This document shows, piece after piece, positions 1 through 7,121 of a stretch of DNA of 64,000 nucleotides (position 1 is the stretch's first letter; the number at the start of each line of letters is the position of its first letter). Both the position numbers and the translations under genes were made by a program. The stretch is from Streptomyces sp. Ru71 (GTDB lineage: Bacteria; Actinomycetota; Actinomycetes; Streptomycetales; Streptomycetaceae). Location: NCBI RefSeq assembly GCF_002920535.1, contig NZ_PQSS01000002.1, forward strand, positions 1 through 64,000, read 5' to 3'. The notes beneath the pieces were generated by a model. It was given only the letters and a program-made list of their open reading frames with translations. It had not been told where the DNA came from and searched no databases.

Positions 1-1276
1 CCCCCGGGTCGCCGACATCCGCGCCGCCGCCGTCAAGGCACCCGCGCCCGAGGCCGCCCTCGCCGCCTCCTGGGCCAAGCCGCGCCCCGGCGTGGGCGGC
101 GCCGACCCGGGCGTACCCCATCCGCCGCCGGCGCCCCCGGAGCAGCAGGGCTGGCGCCCGTGGCGTTTCCGCATGTCCAACGACGTCTGGGGCACCCCGG
201 CCGTCGCCGACGACCTGGTCTACGTCACCTCCTTCGAGGTGCACGCCCTGGACGTGGCCACCGGCCGGCGCCGCTTCAAGACCCGGGACGTCGCCTGGTC
301 CATGGGGGTCGCGGACGGCCGTATCCACGCCTCCGACGGCCCCACCCTCTTCGCCCTCGACGCCCGCTCGGGCACCGACCTGTGGCGGCTGCAGACCGAC
401 GCCTGGGTGTACTCCCTCAAGGCCGAGCGCGGCACCATCGTCACCGGCACGCGCGGCGGCGGCGTCCAGGGCTGGGAGGCGTCCAACGGGCAGAAGCTGT
501 GGGAGATCACCGGCTGCCAGACCGACTTCGAGTCCCCCGAGGCCGGCCCCGCCCTGCACGACGGCACCGTCTACCTCTGGAAGGACGCCCGGCTGCGCGC
601 CCTGGACGCCCGCACCGGCGACGAGCGCTGGTCGTACCCCATCGGCGACGCGGCCTCCTGCGGCGGCGTCCCCGTCCGCCTCACCCAGGCCCCCGACGGC
701 TACGTCTACGTCAGTGCCGGCACCCGCGTGCTGGCCCTGGACGTGGCGAGCGGCGCGGTGCGCTGGCACTTCGAGGCGCCCGCGGTGTTCCTCTCCCCGC
801 CCGCCTTCGTGCCCGGTCCGGCGGTGACCGGCGGCGGGGTGTATCTGGCCGACTACCTCGGCACGGTGTACGCCCTGGACGCCACCGACGGCCGCGACCG
901 CTGGCGCATCGCCACCGAGTCCCGCGCCTCCATCGAGCCGGTCCTGGTCGTCGCCGGGCACGTGCACGTCGGCAGCGGCAAGGGCCTGTACACGCTGGAC
1001 GCGGTGACCGGCACGCCCAAGTGGCGCTTCCAGGCGGGCGGCGACATCGTGGGGGCGCCCGCGGTGGCCGAGGGCCGTATCCACTTCGGCTCCACGGATC
1101 ACCTGCTGTACACGCTGAAGGCCGACGACGGCCGGCTGCGCTGGAAGCTCGCCACCGGCGGGGAGATCACCGGCTCGCCCCTGGTGCGCGACGGGGTGGT
1201 GTACGCCTGCAGCAAGGACCGCTGCGTGTACGCGCTGGACGCGGAGAAGGGAACGGGAACGGCGCGCACGGCGTGA
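1..1276 (+). CDS. afsK: AfsK, C-terminal part (Ser/Thr kinase, PQQ-type beta-propeller); 5' end outside window
   Basis: The frame is open to the left edge (codons run from position 2), so this is the end of a longer protein. After a Pro/Ala-rich linker come about 370 residues of PQQ/quinoprotein-like repeats, each with patterns such as VYVTSFEVHALD, VYLADYLGTVYALD and VYACSKDRCVYALD. This is an extracellular eight-bladed-propeller type sensor. In S. coelicolor AfsK is a membrane kinase with exactly this C-terminal architecture that phosphorylates AfsR, and afsS and afsR lie a few kb downstream here, which is the main reason for the name. The kinase domain itself cannot be seen. A generic kinase/PQQ protein is the alternative. 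Confidence 0.75.
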   Translation, partial: PRVADIRAAAVKAPAPEAALAASWAKPRPGVGGADPGVPHPPPAPPEQQGWRPWRFRMSNDVWGTPAVADDLVYVTSFEVHALDVATGRRRFKTRDVAWSMGVADGRIHASDGPTLFALDARSGTDLWRLQTDAWVYSLKAERGTIVTGTRGGGVQGWEASNGQKLWEITGCQTDFESPEAGPALHDGTVYLWKDARLRALDARTGDERWSYPIGDAASCGGVPVRLTQAPDGYVYVSAGTRVLALDVASGAVRWHFEAPAVFLSPPAFVPGPAVTGGGVYLADYLGTVYALDATDGRDRWRIATESRASIEPVLVVAGHVHVGSGKGLYTLDAVTGTPKWRFQAGGDIVGAPAVAEGRIHFGSTDHLLYTLKADDGRLRWKLATGGEITGSPLVRDGVVYACSKDRCVYALDAEKGTGTARTA

Positions 1277-1278
1277 GA

Positions 1279-1300
1279 CGGGCCCGGCTCTCTGGGCCCG
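1279..1300 (+). terminator. Hairpin just after afsK
   Basis: A 7-bp perfect inverted repeat (CGGGCCC / GGGCCCG, 8-nt loop) begins 3 nt after the afsK stop codon. There is no U-tract, as is usual in Streptomyces. The following 230 bases up to the next gene show no other gene. Confidence 0.45.
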
Positions 1301-1529
1301 GTGGCGCGCACGGACTGGGACGGGCCCCGGGCACGGTGGCGCGCACCGCGCGCGCCCGGCCGGGTGTCCGGGGACGGCCGTCGTCGGCGCACGGAAGGGG
1401 TTCCGGACGGCGGCCGTCGCATCGGGGAGCGGCCCTGTTCACCGCTCTCACCGCAGACGCTACGCCGGGTACGCGACGGTCGCCACGCGGTGACATGGCC
1501 GTGACAGAAGCCCGGTTAGGGTGGCGGCC

Positions 1530-2120
1530 ATGCAGCAACGGGGACGAGGCACGGCACGAGGCATCAGGCTCACGGCGGTCTGCACACTGGTGGTCCTGTC
1601 ACTGACCGGCTTCTCGACGAGCCGGGGTCACGGCCACCACGGCAGCGGGAGCGGCGGTGGGTGCAGCAGCTCCCACCAGGACCACGACACGTCGTCCGGA
1701 TCCTCGGGCGGCGGCGCCTACAAGGACGACGACGACTCCTACGGCAGCGGCGGCTCGGGCTCGTACGGGAACTCCCACCACGACTACGACGACGACAACG
1801 ACACCACCGGCGGCAGCAGCGGCAGCTCCGGCGCGACCGCGACCGAGTCCCTCCAGGACGCGACCGCGCGGCTGGTGAGCTGCGCGACGAAGAAGACGCC
1901 GTACGCGACCGTCGAGGTCACCAACCCCAACGCCACCGAGGGCTTCTTCGCGGTCACCATCCACTTCCGGGACGCCAAGGGCGAAGCGGTCCGCACCCAG
2001 CTCGACGAGGTCGACGTCCCCGCGAACGGCACCGTGACGGTCCGCGAGTACGTCGGTGCCGACGAGGCCGCCCGGGTCGACCACTGCGACCTGGAGGACG
2101 CGGCACCCTCCGTGCGCTGA
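1530..2120 (+). CDS. Secreted Gly/Ser/Asp-rich protein with C-terminal beta-sandwich-like domain
   Basis: An N-terminal signal peptide (Arg-rich start, hydrophobic core around residues 14-28) is followed by a low-complexity segment of about 75 residues rich in Gly, Ser, His and Asp. The compact C-terminal part (about 95 residues) resembles FxLYD-type or similar extracellular beta domains: it has the phrases VEVTNPNATEGFFAVTIHF and VDVPANGTVTV plus two Cys that could form a disulphide. ATG at 1530 is preferred over the in-frame GTG at 1521 because AGGGTGG sits just upstream. It is probably a monocistronic surface or secreted protein. Function is unknown. Confidence 0.7.
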   Translation: MQQRGRGTARGIRLTAVCTLVVLSLTGFSTSRGHGHHGSGSGGGCSSSHQDHDTSSGSSGGGAYKDDDDSYGSGGSGSYGNSHHDYDDDNDTTGGSSGSSGATATESLQDATARLVSCATKKTPYATVEVTNPNATEGFFAVTIHFRDAKGEAVRTQLDEVDVPANGTVTVREYVGADEAARVDHCDLEDAAPSVR

Positions 2121-2126
2121 GCCCGC

Positions 2127-2894
2127 TCACCGCACCCGGAACCCGCCCCGCCCCCGCCGGGCGAACAACTCCGCCTGCCGCTCGGCGGGCAGATTGCCCA
2201 GGGCGACGAGGTGCGGCGCCTGCGCGAACCCCTGCGCCCGCACCGCCTCCCGCCCCGCCCACAGCGCCCGCACGGTGCCCTGCACGGCGGCGGGCGGGTA
2301 CCCGGCGAGCACCCGGGCGCAGGCGAGCGCGGCGTCCAGCGCCCCGCCCTCCTCGGTGAGTTCGCTGACCAGCCCGATCTCGTGGGCCCGCCGCGCGGAG
2401 AGCCGCTCGGCGGTGCCCATGAGCATCATCCGCGCGGCCTCCCCGAACGGCATCCGCGCCGCCATCAGCACCGACTCGTAGGCGCTGACCATGCCGTAGG
2501 AGGTGTGCGGGTCGAAGAAACAGGCCCCCTCGCCCGCGACGAGGAACTCGCACTCGCCGAGCAGATAGAAGGCGCCCCCGCAGGCCATCCCCTCCACGGC
2601 GGCGATCACCGGCTTCCACAGGTCGTTCGCCTTCGGCCCGACGGTCAGCAGCGGGTCGTCCTGCATGTACGGCGACGACGGCTGCTCCACGACGGCGTCC
2701 CGGTCGATCCCGGTGCAGAACGCCTGTCCGCCGCTCCCGGTGAGGACGACGGCCCGCACGGAGTCGTCGAACCGCAAGCCGGCCCAGGCGGCCCGCAGCT
2801 GCCCGGCCGTCTCCAGGTCGATGGCGTTGAGCCGCGCGGGCCGGTCCAGGACGACGACCGCGACCCCCTCCTCCTTCTCCAGCCGGACGCTCAC
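2127..2894 (-). CDS. Enoyl-CoA hydratase/isomerase (crotonase) family protein
   Basis: 255 residues with a crotonase fold: N-terminal VVVLDRPARLNAID, oxyanion-hole region around FCTGID and the central MACGGAFYLLGECEF segment. It is expected to hydrate or isomerise an enoyl-CoA, or carry out a related reaction, in beta-oxidation-like catabolism. The GTG start shares bases with the TGA of the preceding OB-fold gene (GTGA overlap), so the two are translationally coupled. A longer in-frame extension upstream is open but lies over the OB-fold gene and looks like a shadow. It is the last gene of a three-gene minus-strand operon with a thiolase and a DUF35 protein. The substrate cannot be read from the sequence. 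Confidence 0.88.
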   Translation of the reverse strand: MSVRLEKEEGVAVVVLDRPARLNAIDLETAGQLRAAWAGLRFDDSVRAVVLTGSGGQAFCTGIDRDAVVEQPSSPYMQDDPLLTVGPKANDLWKPVIAAVEGMACGGAFYLLGECEFLVAGEGACFFDPHTSYGMVSAYESVLMAARMPFGEAARMMLMGTAERLSARRAHEIGLVSELTEEGGALDAALACARVLAGYPPAAVQGTVRALWAGREAVRAQGFAQAPHLVALGNLPAERQAELFARRGRGGFRVR

Positions 2895-3301
2895 TCCGCC
2901 ACCCACTGCGGCAGCCCGCCCTCGCCGAACACGACCCGCACCCGCGCCCCGATCCGCACGCGCTCCGGCGGCACGGAGTCCAGCGCCGCCCCGGCCTCGG
3001 TGACGAGGTTGCCCACCAGCCGGATGCGCGGGGCGTCCACGAGCTCCACGACGACGACGTTGTACGGCGCCCGCGCCGCGTAGTCCGGCAGCAGCGGCGG
3101 ATGGGCGACGACGTAGGACCACACCCGCCCGCGTCCGGAGGTGAGCCGCCACTCGACGGCGAACGACCGGCAGTGCGGGCAGCAGGGCCGGGGCGGGAAG
3201 CGCGGCTCGCCGCAGTCGGCGCAGGCCTGCACCCGCAGCTCGCCCTGCCGGGCGTACTCCCAGAAGGGGGCGCCGGCGCTGTCGACGACAGGGGTCAGCA
3301 T
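2891..3301 (-). CDS. Zn-ribbon / OB-fold (DUF35) protein, partner of the adjacent thiolase-fold protein
   Basis: 136 residues. An N-terminal rubredoxin-like zinc ribbon has four Cys in two CxxC pairs (C27/C30 and C41/C44) and is followed by an OB-fold (YVVAHPPLLPDYAARAPYNVVVVEL). Proteins of this type bind acyl-CoA and form heteromers with thiolase-superfamily aldolases/thiolases, for example ChsH2 with Ltp2 in steroid side-chain degradation. Its place between a thiolase-fold gene (10-bp gap) and a crotonase gene (4-bp overlap) supports that role. The ATG at 3301 starts exactly before the conserved region. The extra open frame upstream is Pro-rich and overlaps the thiolase gene. Confidence 0.88.
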   Translation of the reverse strand: MLTPVVDSAGAPFWEYARQGELRVQACADCGEPRFPPRPCCPHCRSFAVEWRLTSGRGRVWSYVVAHPPLLPDYAARAPYNVVVVELVDAPRIRLVGNLVTEAGAALDSVPPERVRIGARVRVVFGEGGLPQWVAE

Positions 3302-3311
3302 GGTCGACTCC

Positions 3312-4469
3312 TCAGTTCCTGAGCAGCAGGGCGGAGGTGGGCACGCCTTCGCCGGCGGTGACGAGGCAGGAGGCGGCGCCGGGGACCTGGGCGGTACTGG
3401 TCCCACGCAGCTGCTTGACCCCCTCGTTGATGAGGTTGAAGCCGTGCACATAGGCCTCGGAGAGCCCGCCGCCGCCGGTGTTGAGGGGCAGCCGCCCGCC
3501 GGTCTCCAGCGCCCCGCCCTCGGTGAAGGCCCCGCCCTCGCCGCGCCCGCAGAAGCCGTACCCCTCCAGGGAGAGCGGCACCAGCGGGGTGAACGCGTCG
3601 TAGATCTGGGCGACGTCGACGTCCTGCGGGGTGAGGTCGGCGTGCTTCCACAGGTGCCGGGCGGCGCTCCAGGCGGGGCCGGTCAGCGGGTCGTCGTTCC
3701 AGTAGTTGACCATGCCGTGGTGCTGGGCGGGCAGCGCCTGCGCGGCGGCGTGCACGTAGACGGGCCGGTGCCGGCAGTCCCGGGCGCGTTCCCGGGAGAC
3801 GACGACGCAGGCCAGGGCCCCGTCCGTCTCCAGGCAGTTGTCGAACAGGCACAGCGGCTCGCTGATCCACCGGGAGGTCATGTACATCTCGCGGGTCAGC
3901 GGCCGGTCGTACATGACGGCGGCGGGGTTCTGGTTGGCCCGGTTGCGGCAGGCGAGGGCGACGTTGAACAGATGGTCCCGGGTGGCGCCGTACTCGTGCA
4001 TGTAGCGCCGGGCCAGCATGGCGATCTCGTCGGCGGGCCGCAGCAGCCCGAAGGGCCGGGTCCACTGGGCCGGAGTGGGCAGCTGCACCTGGGTGTTGGT
4101 CCAGGGCCGGGGCCCGCTGCCCCTCTTCCGCGACCGCCAGGCGACCCCGACGGACGCCTGCCCGCTCGCGATGGCGGCGGCGAGGTGCGCCACGGTGCCG
4201 CAGGAGCCGCCACCGCCGTAGGGCAGCCGGCTGAAGAAGGTCAGGTCCCCCAGCCCGACGGCCTTGGCCAGCTCGACCTCGTCGGTCTCCTCCATGGTGT
4301 AGGAGGCGAGCGCGTCGACCTCGCCCGGCGCGATCCCGGCGTCATCGAGCGCGGCGAGGACGGCCCGGCAGGCGAGGGTGCGTTCGTCCTCGTCGAGCCG
4401 CTTGGCGAAGGCGGTCTGCCCGATGCCGACGATGGCGGTGGCGTCCTTGATGCCGGCGGATATGCCCAT
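3312..4469 (-). CDS. Thiolase-superfamily protein (lipid-transfer protein / Ltp2-like)
   Basis: 385 residues of thiolase fold: N-terminal AIVGIGQTAFAKR, the GGGGSCGTVAHLAAAI helix, a central YDAFTPLVPLSLEGYGFCG segment and a C-terminal HGFNLINEGVKQLRG stretch. This pattern matches the SCP-x/Ltp branch, whose members either cleave 3-ketoacyl-CoA or, as known for Ltp2, act as retro-aldolases on branched hydroxyacyl-CoA together with a DUF35 protein. The neighbouring DUF35 gene fits the second option. This is the first gene of the operon. Its upstream region carries two copies of the 15-bp palindrome shared with the divergent acyl-CoA synthetase. Which bond it cleaves is an open question. Confidence 0.85.
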   Translation of the reverse strand: MGISAGIKDATAIVGIGQTAFAKRLDEDERTLACRAVLAALDDAGIAPGEVDALASYTMEETDEVELAKAVGLGDLTFFSRLPYGGGGSCGTVAHLAAAIASGQASVGVAWRSRKRGSGPRPWTNTQVQLPTPAQWTRPFGLLRPADEIAMLARRYMHEYGATRDHLFNVALACRNRANQNPAAVMYDRPLTREMYMTSRWISEPLCLFDNCLETDGALACVVVSRERARDCRHRPVYVHAAAQALPAQHHGMVNYWNDDPLTGPAWSAARHLWKHADLTPQDVDVAQIYDAFTPLVPLSLEGYGFCGRGEGGAFTEGGALETGGRLPLNTGGGGLSEAYVHGFNLINEGVKQLRGTSTAQVPGAASCLVTAGEGVPTSALLLRN

Positions 4470-4486
4470 GCTGCACCCCCAGTCTC

Positions 4487-4501
4487 CTGACAGGCCGTCA
4501 G
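4487..4501. promoter_or_regulatory. Operator copy 1 (CTGACAGGCCGTCAG)
   Basis: A 15-bp palindrome in the divergent region between the thiolase-fold gene and the acyl-CoA synthetase gene. It covers the putative -35 of the plus-strand promoter (CTGACA, 17-nt spacer, TAATCT at 4510-4515). It is one of five near-identical sites in the window and looks like a TetR-family type site. The regulator is not identified. Confidence 0.65.
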
Positions 4502-4528
4502 GTTACAGCTAATCTGACGGACAGTCAG
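4500..4528 (-). promoter_or_regulatory. Promoter for the thiolase-DUF35-crotonase operon
   Basis: Read on the minus strand: -35 CTGACT (4528-4523), 17-nt spacer, -10 TAACCT (4505-4500). Predicted transcription start is near 4493. The -35 lies inside operator copy 2, so a bound repressor would block it. This is the mirror image of the plus-strand promoter of the acyl-CoA synthetase gene. Confidence 0.5.
4514..4528. promoter_or_regulatory. Operator copy 2 (CTGACGGACAGTCAG)
   Basis: Second 15-bp palindrome, centred 27 bp from copy 1. It overlaps the predicted start point of the plus-strand acyl-CoA synthetase transcript and the -35 of the minus-strand operon, so the two operators together can control both directions. 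Confidence 0.65.
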
Positions 4529-4547
4529 CTATCTGGAGGGGGACGCG

Positions 4548-6151
4548 ATGACCGACTGGAAGACCATCCCCGAGCTGCTCCGCTCCTCCTGCGAGCGGTA
4601 CGCGGACGCCGAGGCCGTGGTGGACGGCCGCACCAGGATCACCTACGCCGAACTGGGCGCCCGGGTGGAGCGGGCGGCGGCGGGCTGTGCGGCGAGCGGG
4701 GTGGAGCCGGGCGACCGGGTGGCGGTCTGGGCCCCCAATTCCCCGGACTGGATCGTGGCGGCGCTCGGCGCGGTGACGGCGGGCGCGGTGCTGGTCCCGC
4801 TGAACACCCGCTTCAAGGGCAGGGAGGCGGCGGACGTGCTGCGCCGCAGCGGGGCGAGGCTGCTGTTCGTGACGGGCACGTTCCTGGGCACCTCCTACGT
4901 CGCGGCCCTGCGCGGGGCGGCCGGGCGGGGGCCGGGGCGGGGTCCCCTGGCCGGGCTGCCCGACCTGGAACAGGTGGTGGTGCTCGCGGACGACGCCCCG
5001 CCGGACTTCCGGACATGGCAGGAGTTCCTGTCGGCGGGTGAGGGGACCGGGGAGCTGCGCACTTCCGGCCCGACGGGCGACTTCGCCTCGGACATCATCT
5101 ACACCTCGGGCACCACGGGAGCCCCGAAAGGCGTCCCGATCACCCACACCCAGACCCTGCGCGCGTACGACGTCTGGGCCGACCTGGCGGGCCTGCGGGC
5201 CGGCGACCGCTACCTGGTCGTGAACCCCTTCTTCCACACCTTCGGCTACAAGGCCGGGGTGCTGGCCTGTCTGATGCGCGGGGCGACGGTGATCCCGCAG
5301 CCGGTGTTCGACGCGGAGACGGCGCTGGCGAACATGGCGCGGGAACGGGTGACGGTGCTCCCGGGTCCCCGACCCTGCTGCAGTCCCTCCTGGACCACCC
5401 GTCGCGCAAGTCCTACGACCTCGGAAGCCTGCGCCTGGTGGTCACCGGCGCGGCGGTGGTCCCGCTGGACCTGGTGCGGCGCCTGCGGGACGAACTCGGC
5501 GTGGAGACGGTGCTGACGGCGTACGGCCTCTCGGAGGCGTCCGGCGTGGTGACGATGTGCCGCCGCGGAGACTCCCCGGAGGTGATCGCCGCCACCTCGG
5601 GCCGCCCGATCCCGGGCGTGGAGGTGAGGACGGTGGACGGCGCGGGCCGCGAGGTGGGTCCGGGCGAGGCGGGCGAGATCCTGGTCCGTGGCTTCAACGT
5701 GATGCACGGCTACCACGAGGACGCGGCGGCGACGGCGGAGGTCCTGGAGCCGGACGGCTGGCTGCACACGGGCGACGTCGGAGTCCTGGACGAGGCGGGC
5801 AACCTGCGCGTCACGGACCGCCTGAAGGACATGTTCGTCGTCGGCGGCTTCAACGCCTACCCGGCGGAGATAGAGCACCTCCTGCTGCGCCACCCTAACG
5901 TGAGGGAAGTGGCGGTGATCGGAGTCCCGGACCCCCGCCTGGGCGAGGTCGCCAGGGCGTACGTGGTCCCCCGCGAGGGCGCCGCGCTGACGGAACGGGA
6001 CCTGATCGCGTGGGCACGACGGGAGATGGCGAACTACAAGGTGCCGAGAAGCGTGGAGTTCGTGGCCACCTTGCCGAGGAACGCGAGCGGGAAGGTGGTG
6101 AAGGGGGACCTGCGACTCGGACGGAGCACTTCCGCTCGCCGGTGTCACTGA
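4548..6151 (+). pseudogene. Acyl-CoA synthetase (FadD-like, AMP-binding), interrupted by a 1-base frameshift
   Basis: An ATG with a strong GGAGGGGG ribosome site opens a frame with the ANL-superfamily P-loop YTSGTTGAPKG. After VTVLPGP the frame goes wrong at a run of four C (5367-5370). One more C would restore PPTLLQSLLDHPSRKSYDLGS and continue into the second frame with TAYGLSEASG, GWLHTGDVG, DMFVVGGFNAYPAEIE and the catalytic-Lys motif NASGKVVKGDL. Together this gives about 534 residues, normal for FadD3-type ligases that activate a carboxylic acid with ATP and CoA. It is divergent from the thiolase operon. Either a sequencing or assembly error in a homopolymer or a recent inactivation; the rest of the gene is intact, so error or very recent loss is likely. 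Confidence 0.82.
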
Positions 6152-6224
6152 GCCCCACGACGCTGTGTGTGACGCAGCAGTTCCGCGTCACACATCCCCC
6201 ACCCCGCACCGCGGAAGGAACGTC

Positions 6225-6671
6225 ATGCAGCTCATACGTACCGCCCTGGCGGCCTCGCTTCTCGCCCTCACCCCTGTCGTCGGCCTCGCCGGCCCGGCCG
6301 CGGCCCAGCAGGCGGTCCCGCCGCAGATCGACTTCAACCTCGACTCGACGGCGACTCTCCAGGCGGACGGTACCTTGCGTGTGACGGGGACCGTGGTCTG
6401 CTCCACCAACAGCGACATCGCGTCCGCGTCCGTGGGCGTGACCCAGAGCCGGCGGGGCCTGGTGACGTCCGGCGGCGCCGGCCAGAGCTTCACCTGCAAC
6501 GGAACCGTTCAGCAGCTCGCCTTCAACGTCGCGCCCAGCCAGGGCCCTGCCTGGTCCACCGGCAGGGCCTACGCGAATGGCGGCGCCTTCGCCTGTGTGA
6601 CGGACCCCATGACCAACCAGTTCGAGTGCTCGCAGGACTCCGCCGCCACGCTGCTCCGCGTCCGCCGCTGA
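6225..6671 (+). CDS. Small secreted protein (DUF6299-like)
   Basis: 148 residues with a clear signal peptide (MQLIRTALAASLLALTPVV, cleavage likely after AAAQQA) and a single beta-rich domain that begins with TLQADGTLRVTGTVVCS and has paired Cys. This resembles the DUF6299 group of Streptomyces secreted proteins. GAAGGAA precedes the ATG. It stands alone between the acyl-CoA synthetase gene and a terminator. No catalytic motif is visible. Confidence 0.7.
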   Translation: MQLIRTALAASLLALTPVVGLAGPAAAQQAVPPQIDFNLDSTATLQADGTLRVTGTVVCSTNSDIASASVGVTQSRRGLVTSGGAGQSFTCNGTVQQLAFNVAPSQGPAWSTGRAYANGGAFACVTDPMTNQFECSQDSAATLLRVRR

Positions 6672-6677
6672 CGCCCG

Positions 6678-6716
6678 CCGGCCGCGGCGGCTCCCCCTCG
6701 GCGCCGCCGCGGCCGG
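6678..6716. terminator. Bidirectional terminator between secreted protein gene and afsS
   Basis: A perfect 14-bp inverted repeat (CCGGCCGCGGCGGC / GCCGCCGCGGCCGG) with an 11-nt loop lies between two convergent genes, 6 nt after one stop codon and 19 nt after the other. Confidence 0.75.
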
Positions 6717-6735
6717 TCCCCCCCGGTATGAAGGC

Positions 6736-6915
6736 TTACTTCGTCGGCTTGAACGGCTCCGACGTGGCGTGCATGTCCTTCGTGGTGAAGGGCTCGCTCG
6801 TGGCGTGCATGTCCTGGGTGGTCACCTCTCCGTCGGTCGAGGTGGCCGCGGCCGTGGTGTCCGTCGTGCCCGTGGCGTGCATGTCCTGCGGCTTGACGAC
6901 CGGCTCGTCGCTCAT
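6736..6915 (-). CDS. afsS: AfsS, small activator of antibiotic production
   Basis: A 59-residue protein. It contains three near-identical repeats with the core (Q/K)DMHAT, at about residues 10-15, 34-39 and 46-51, the last two followed by SEPF. Thr- and Asp-rich sequence lies between them. This is the known signature of AfsS (63 residues in S. coelicolor), a pleiotropic activator of secondary metabolism whose transcription is switched on by AfsR. GGGAG precedes the ATG. Its position directly downstream of afsR on the same strand is the same as in S. coelicolor. The molecular mechanism is not known from sequence. Confidence 0.92.
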   Translation of the reverse strand: MSDEPVVKPQDMHATGTTDTTAAATSTDGEVTTQDMHATSEPFTTKDMHATSEPFKPTK

Positions 6916-6951
6916 GGTGGCTCCCTTGGTGTGGTGGACGTTGGGTCGGCA

Positions 6952-6993
6952 AGGCCCGTCCGGTCACTCCCCCGAGGGTGGCCGGACGGGCCT
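6952..6993 (-). terminator. Strong hairpin between afsR and afsS (leader hairpin or terminator)
   Basis: A perfect 12-bp inverted repeat (AGGCCCGTCCGG / CCGGACGGGCCT) with further pairing possible inside the loop. It lies 37 nt upstream of the afsS start. If afsS is transcribed from the AfsR-box promoter near 7090 it would be in the 5' leader; otherwise it terminates afsR. Confidence 0.6.
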
Positions 6994-7089
6994 CTTGGGC
7001 CGTTCACACTAGTTCGTGAGTGCGAGGGCCTTCGCAGCGACCCGTCTGCCCCCCGACGCGACGGATCGACTACGCCGAGCATGGCGTGG

Positions 7090-7111
7090 AGCGATAAACG
7101 AACGATGAACG
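7090..7111 (-). promoter_or_regulatory. Putative AfsR/PhoP-type box upstream of afsS
   Basis: On the minus strand two adjoining 11-bp direct repeats, CGTTCATCGTT and CGTTTATCGCT, start 11 nt after the afsR stop codon. SARP proteins bind direct repeats with 11-bp (or 22-bp) period, and the PHO box is an 11-bp direct repeat with GTTCA. Both AfsR and PhoP are known to bind the afsS promoter in S. coelicolor. No convincing -10 is seen at the ideal spacing. Confidence 0.55.
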
Positions 7112-7121
7112 TCCCGCGGCC

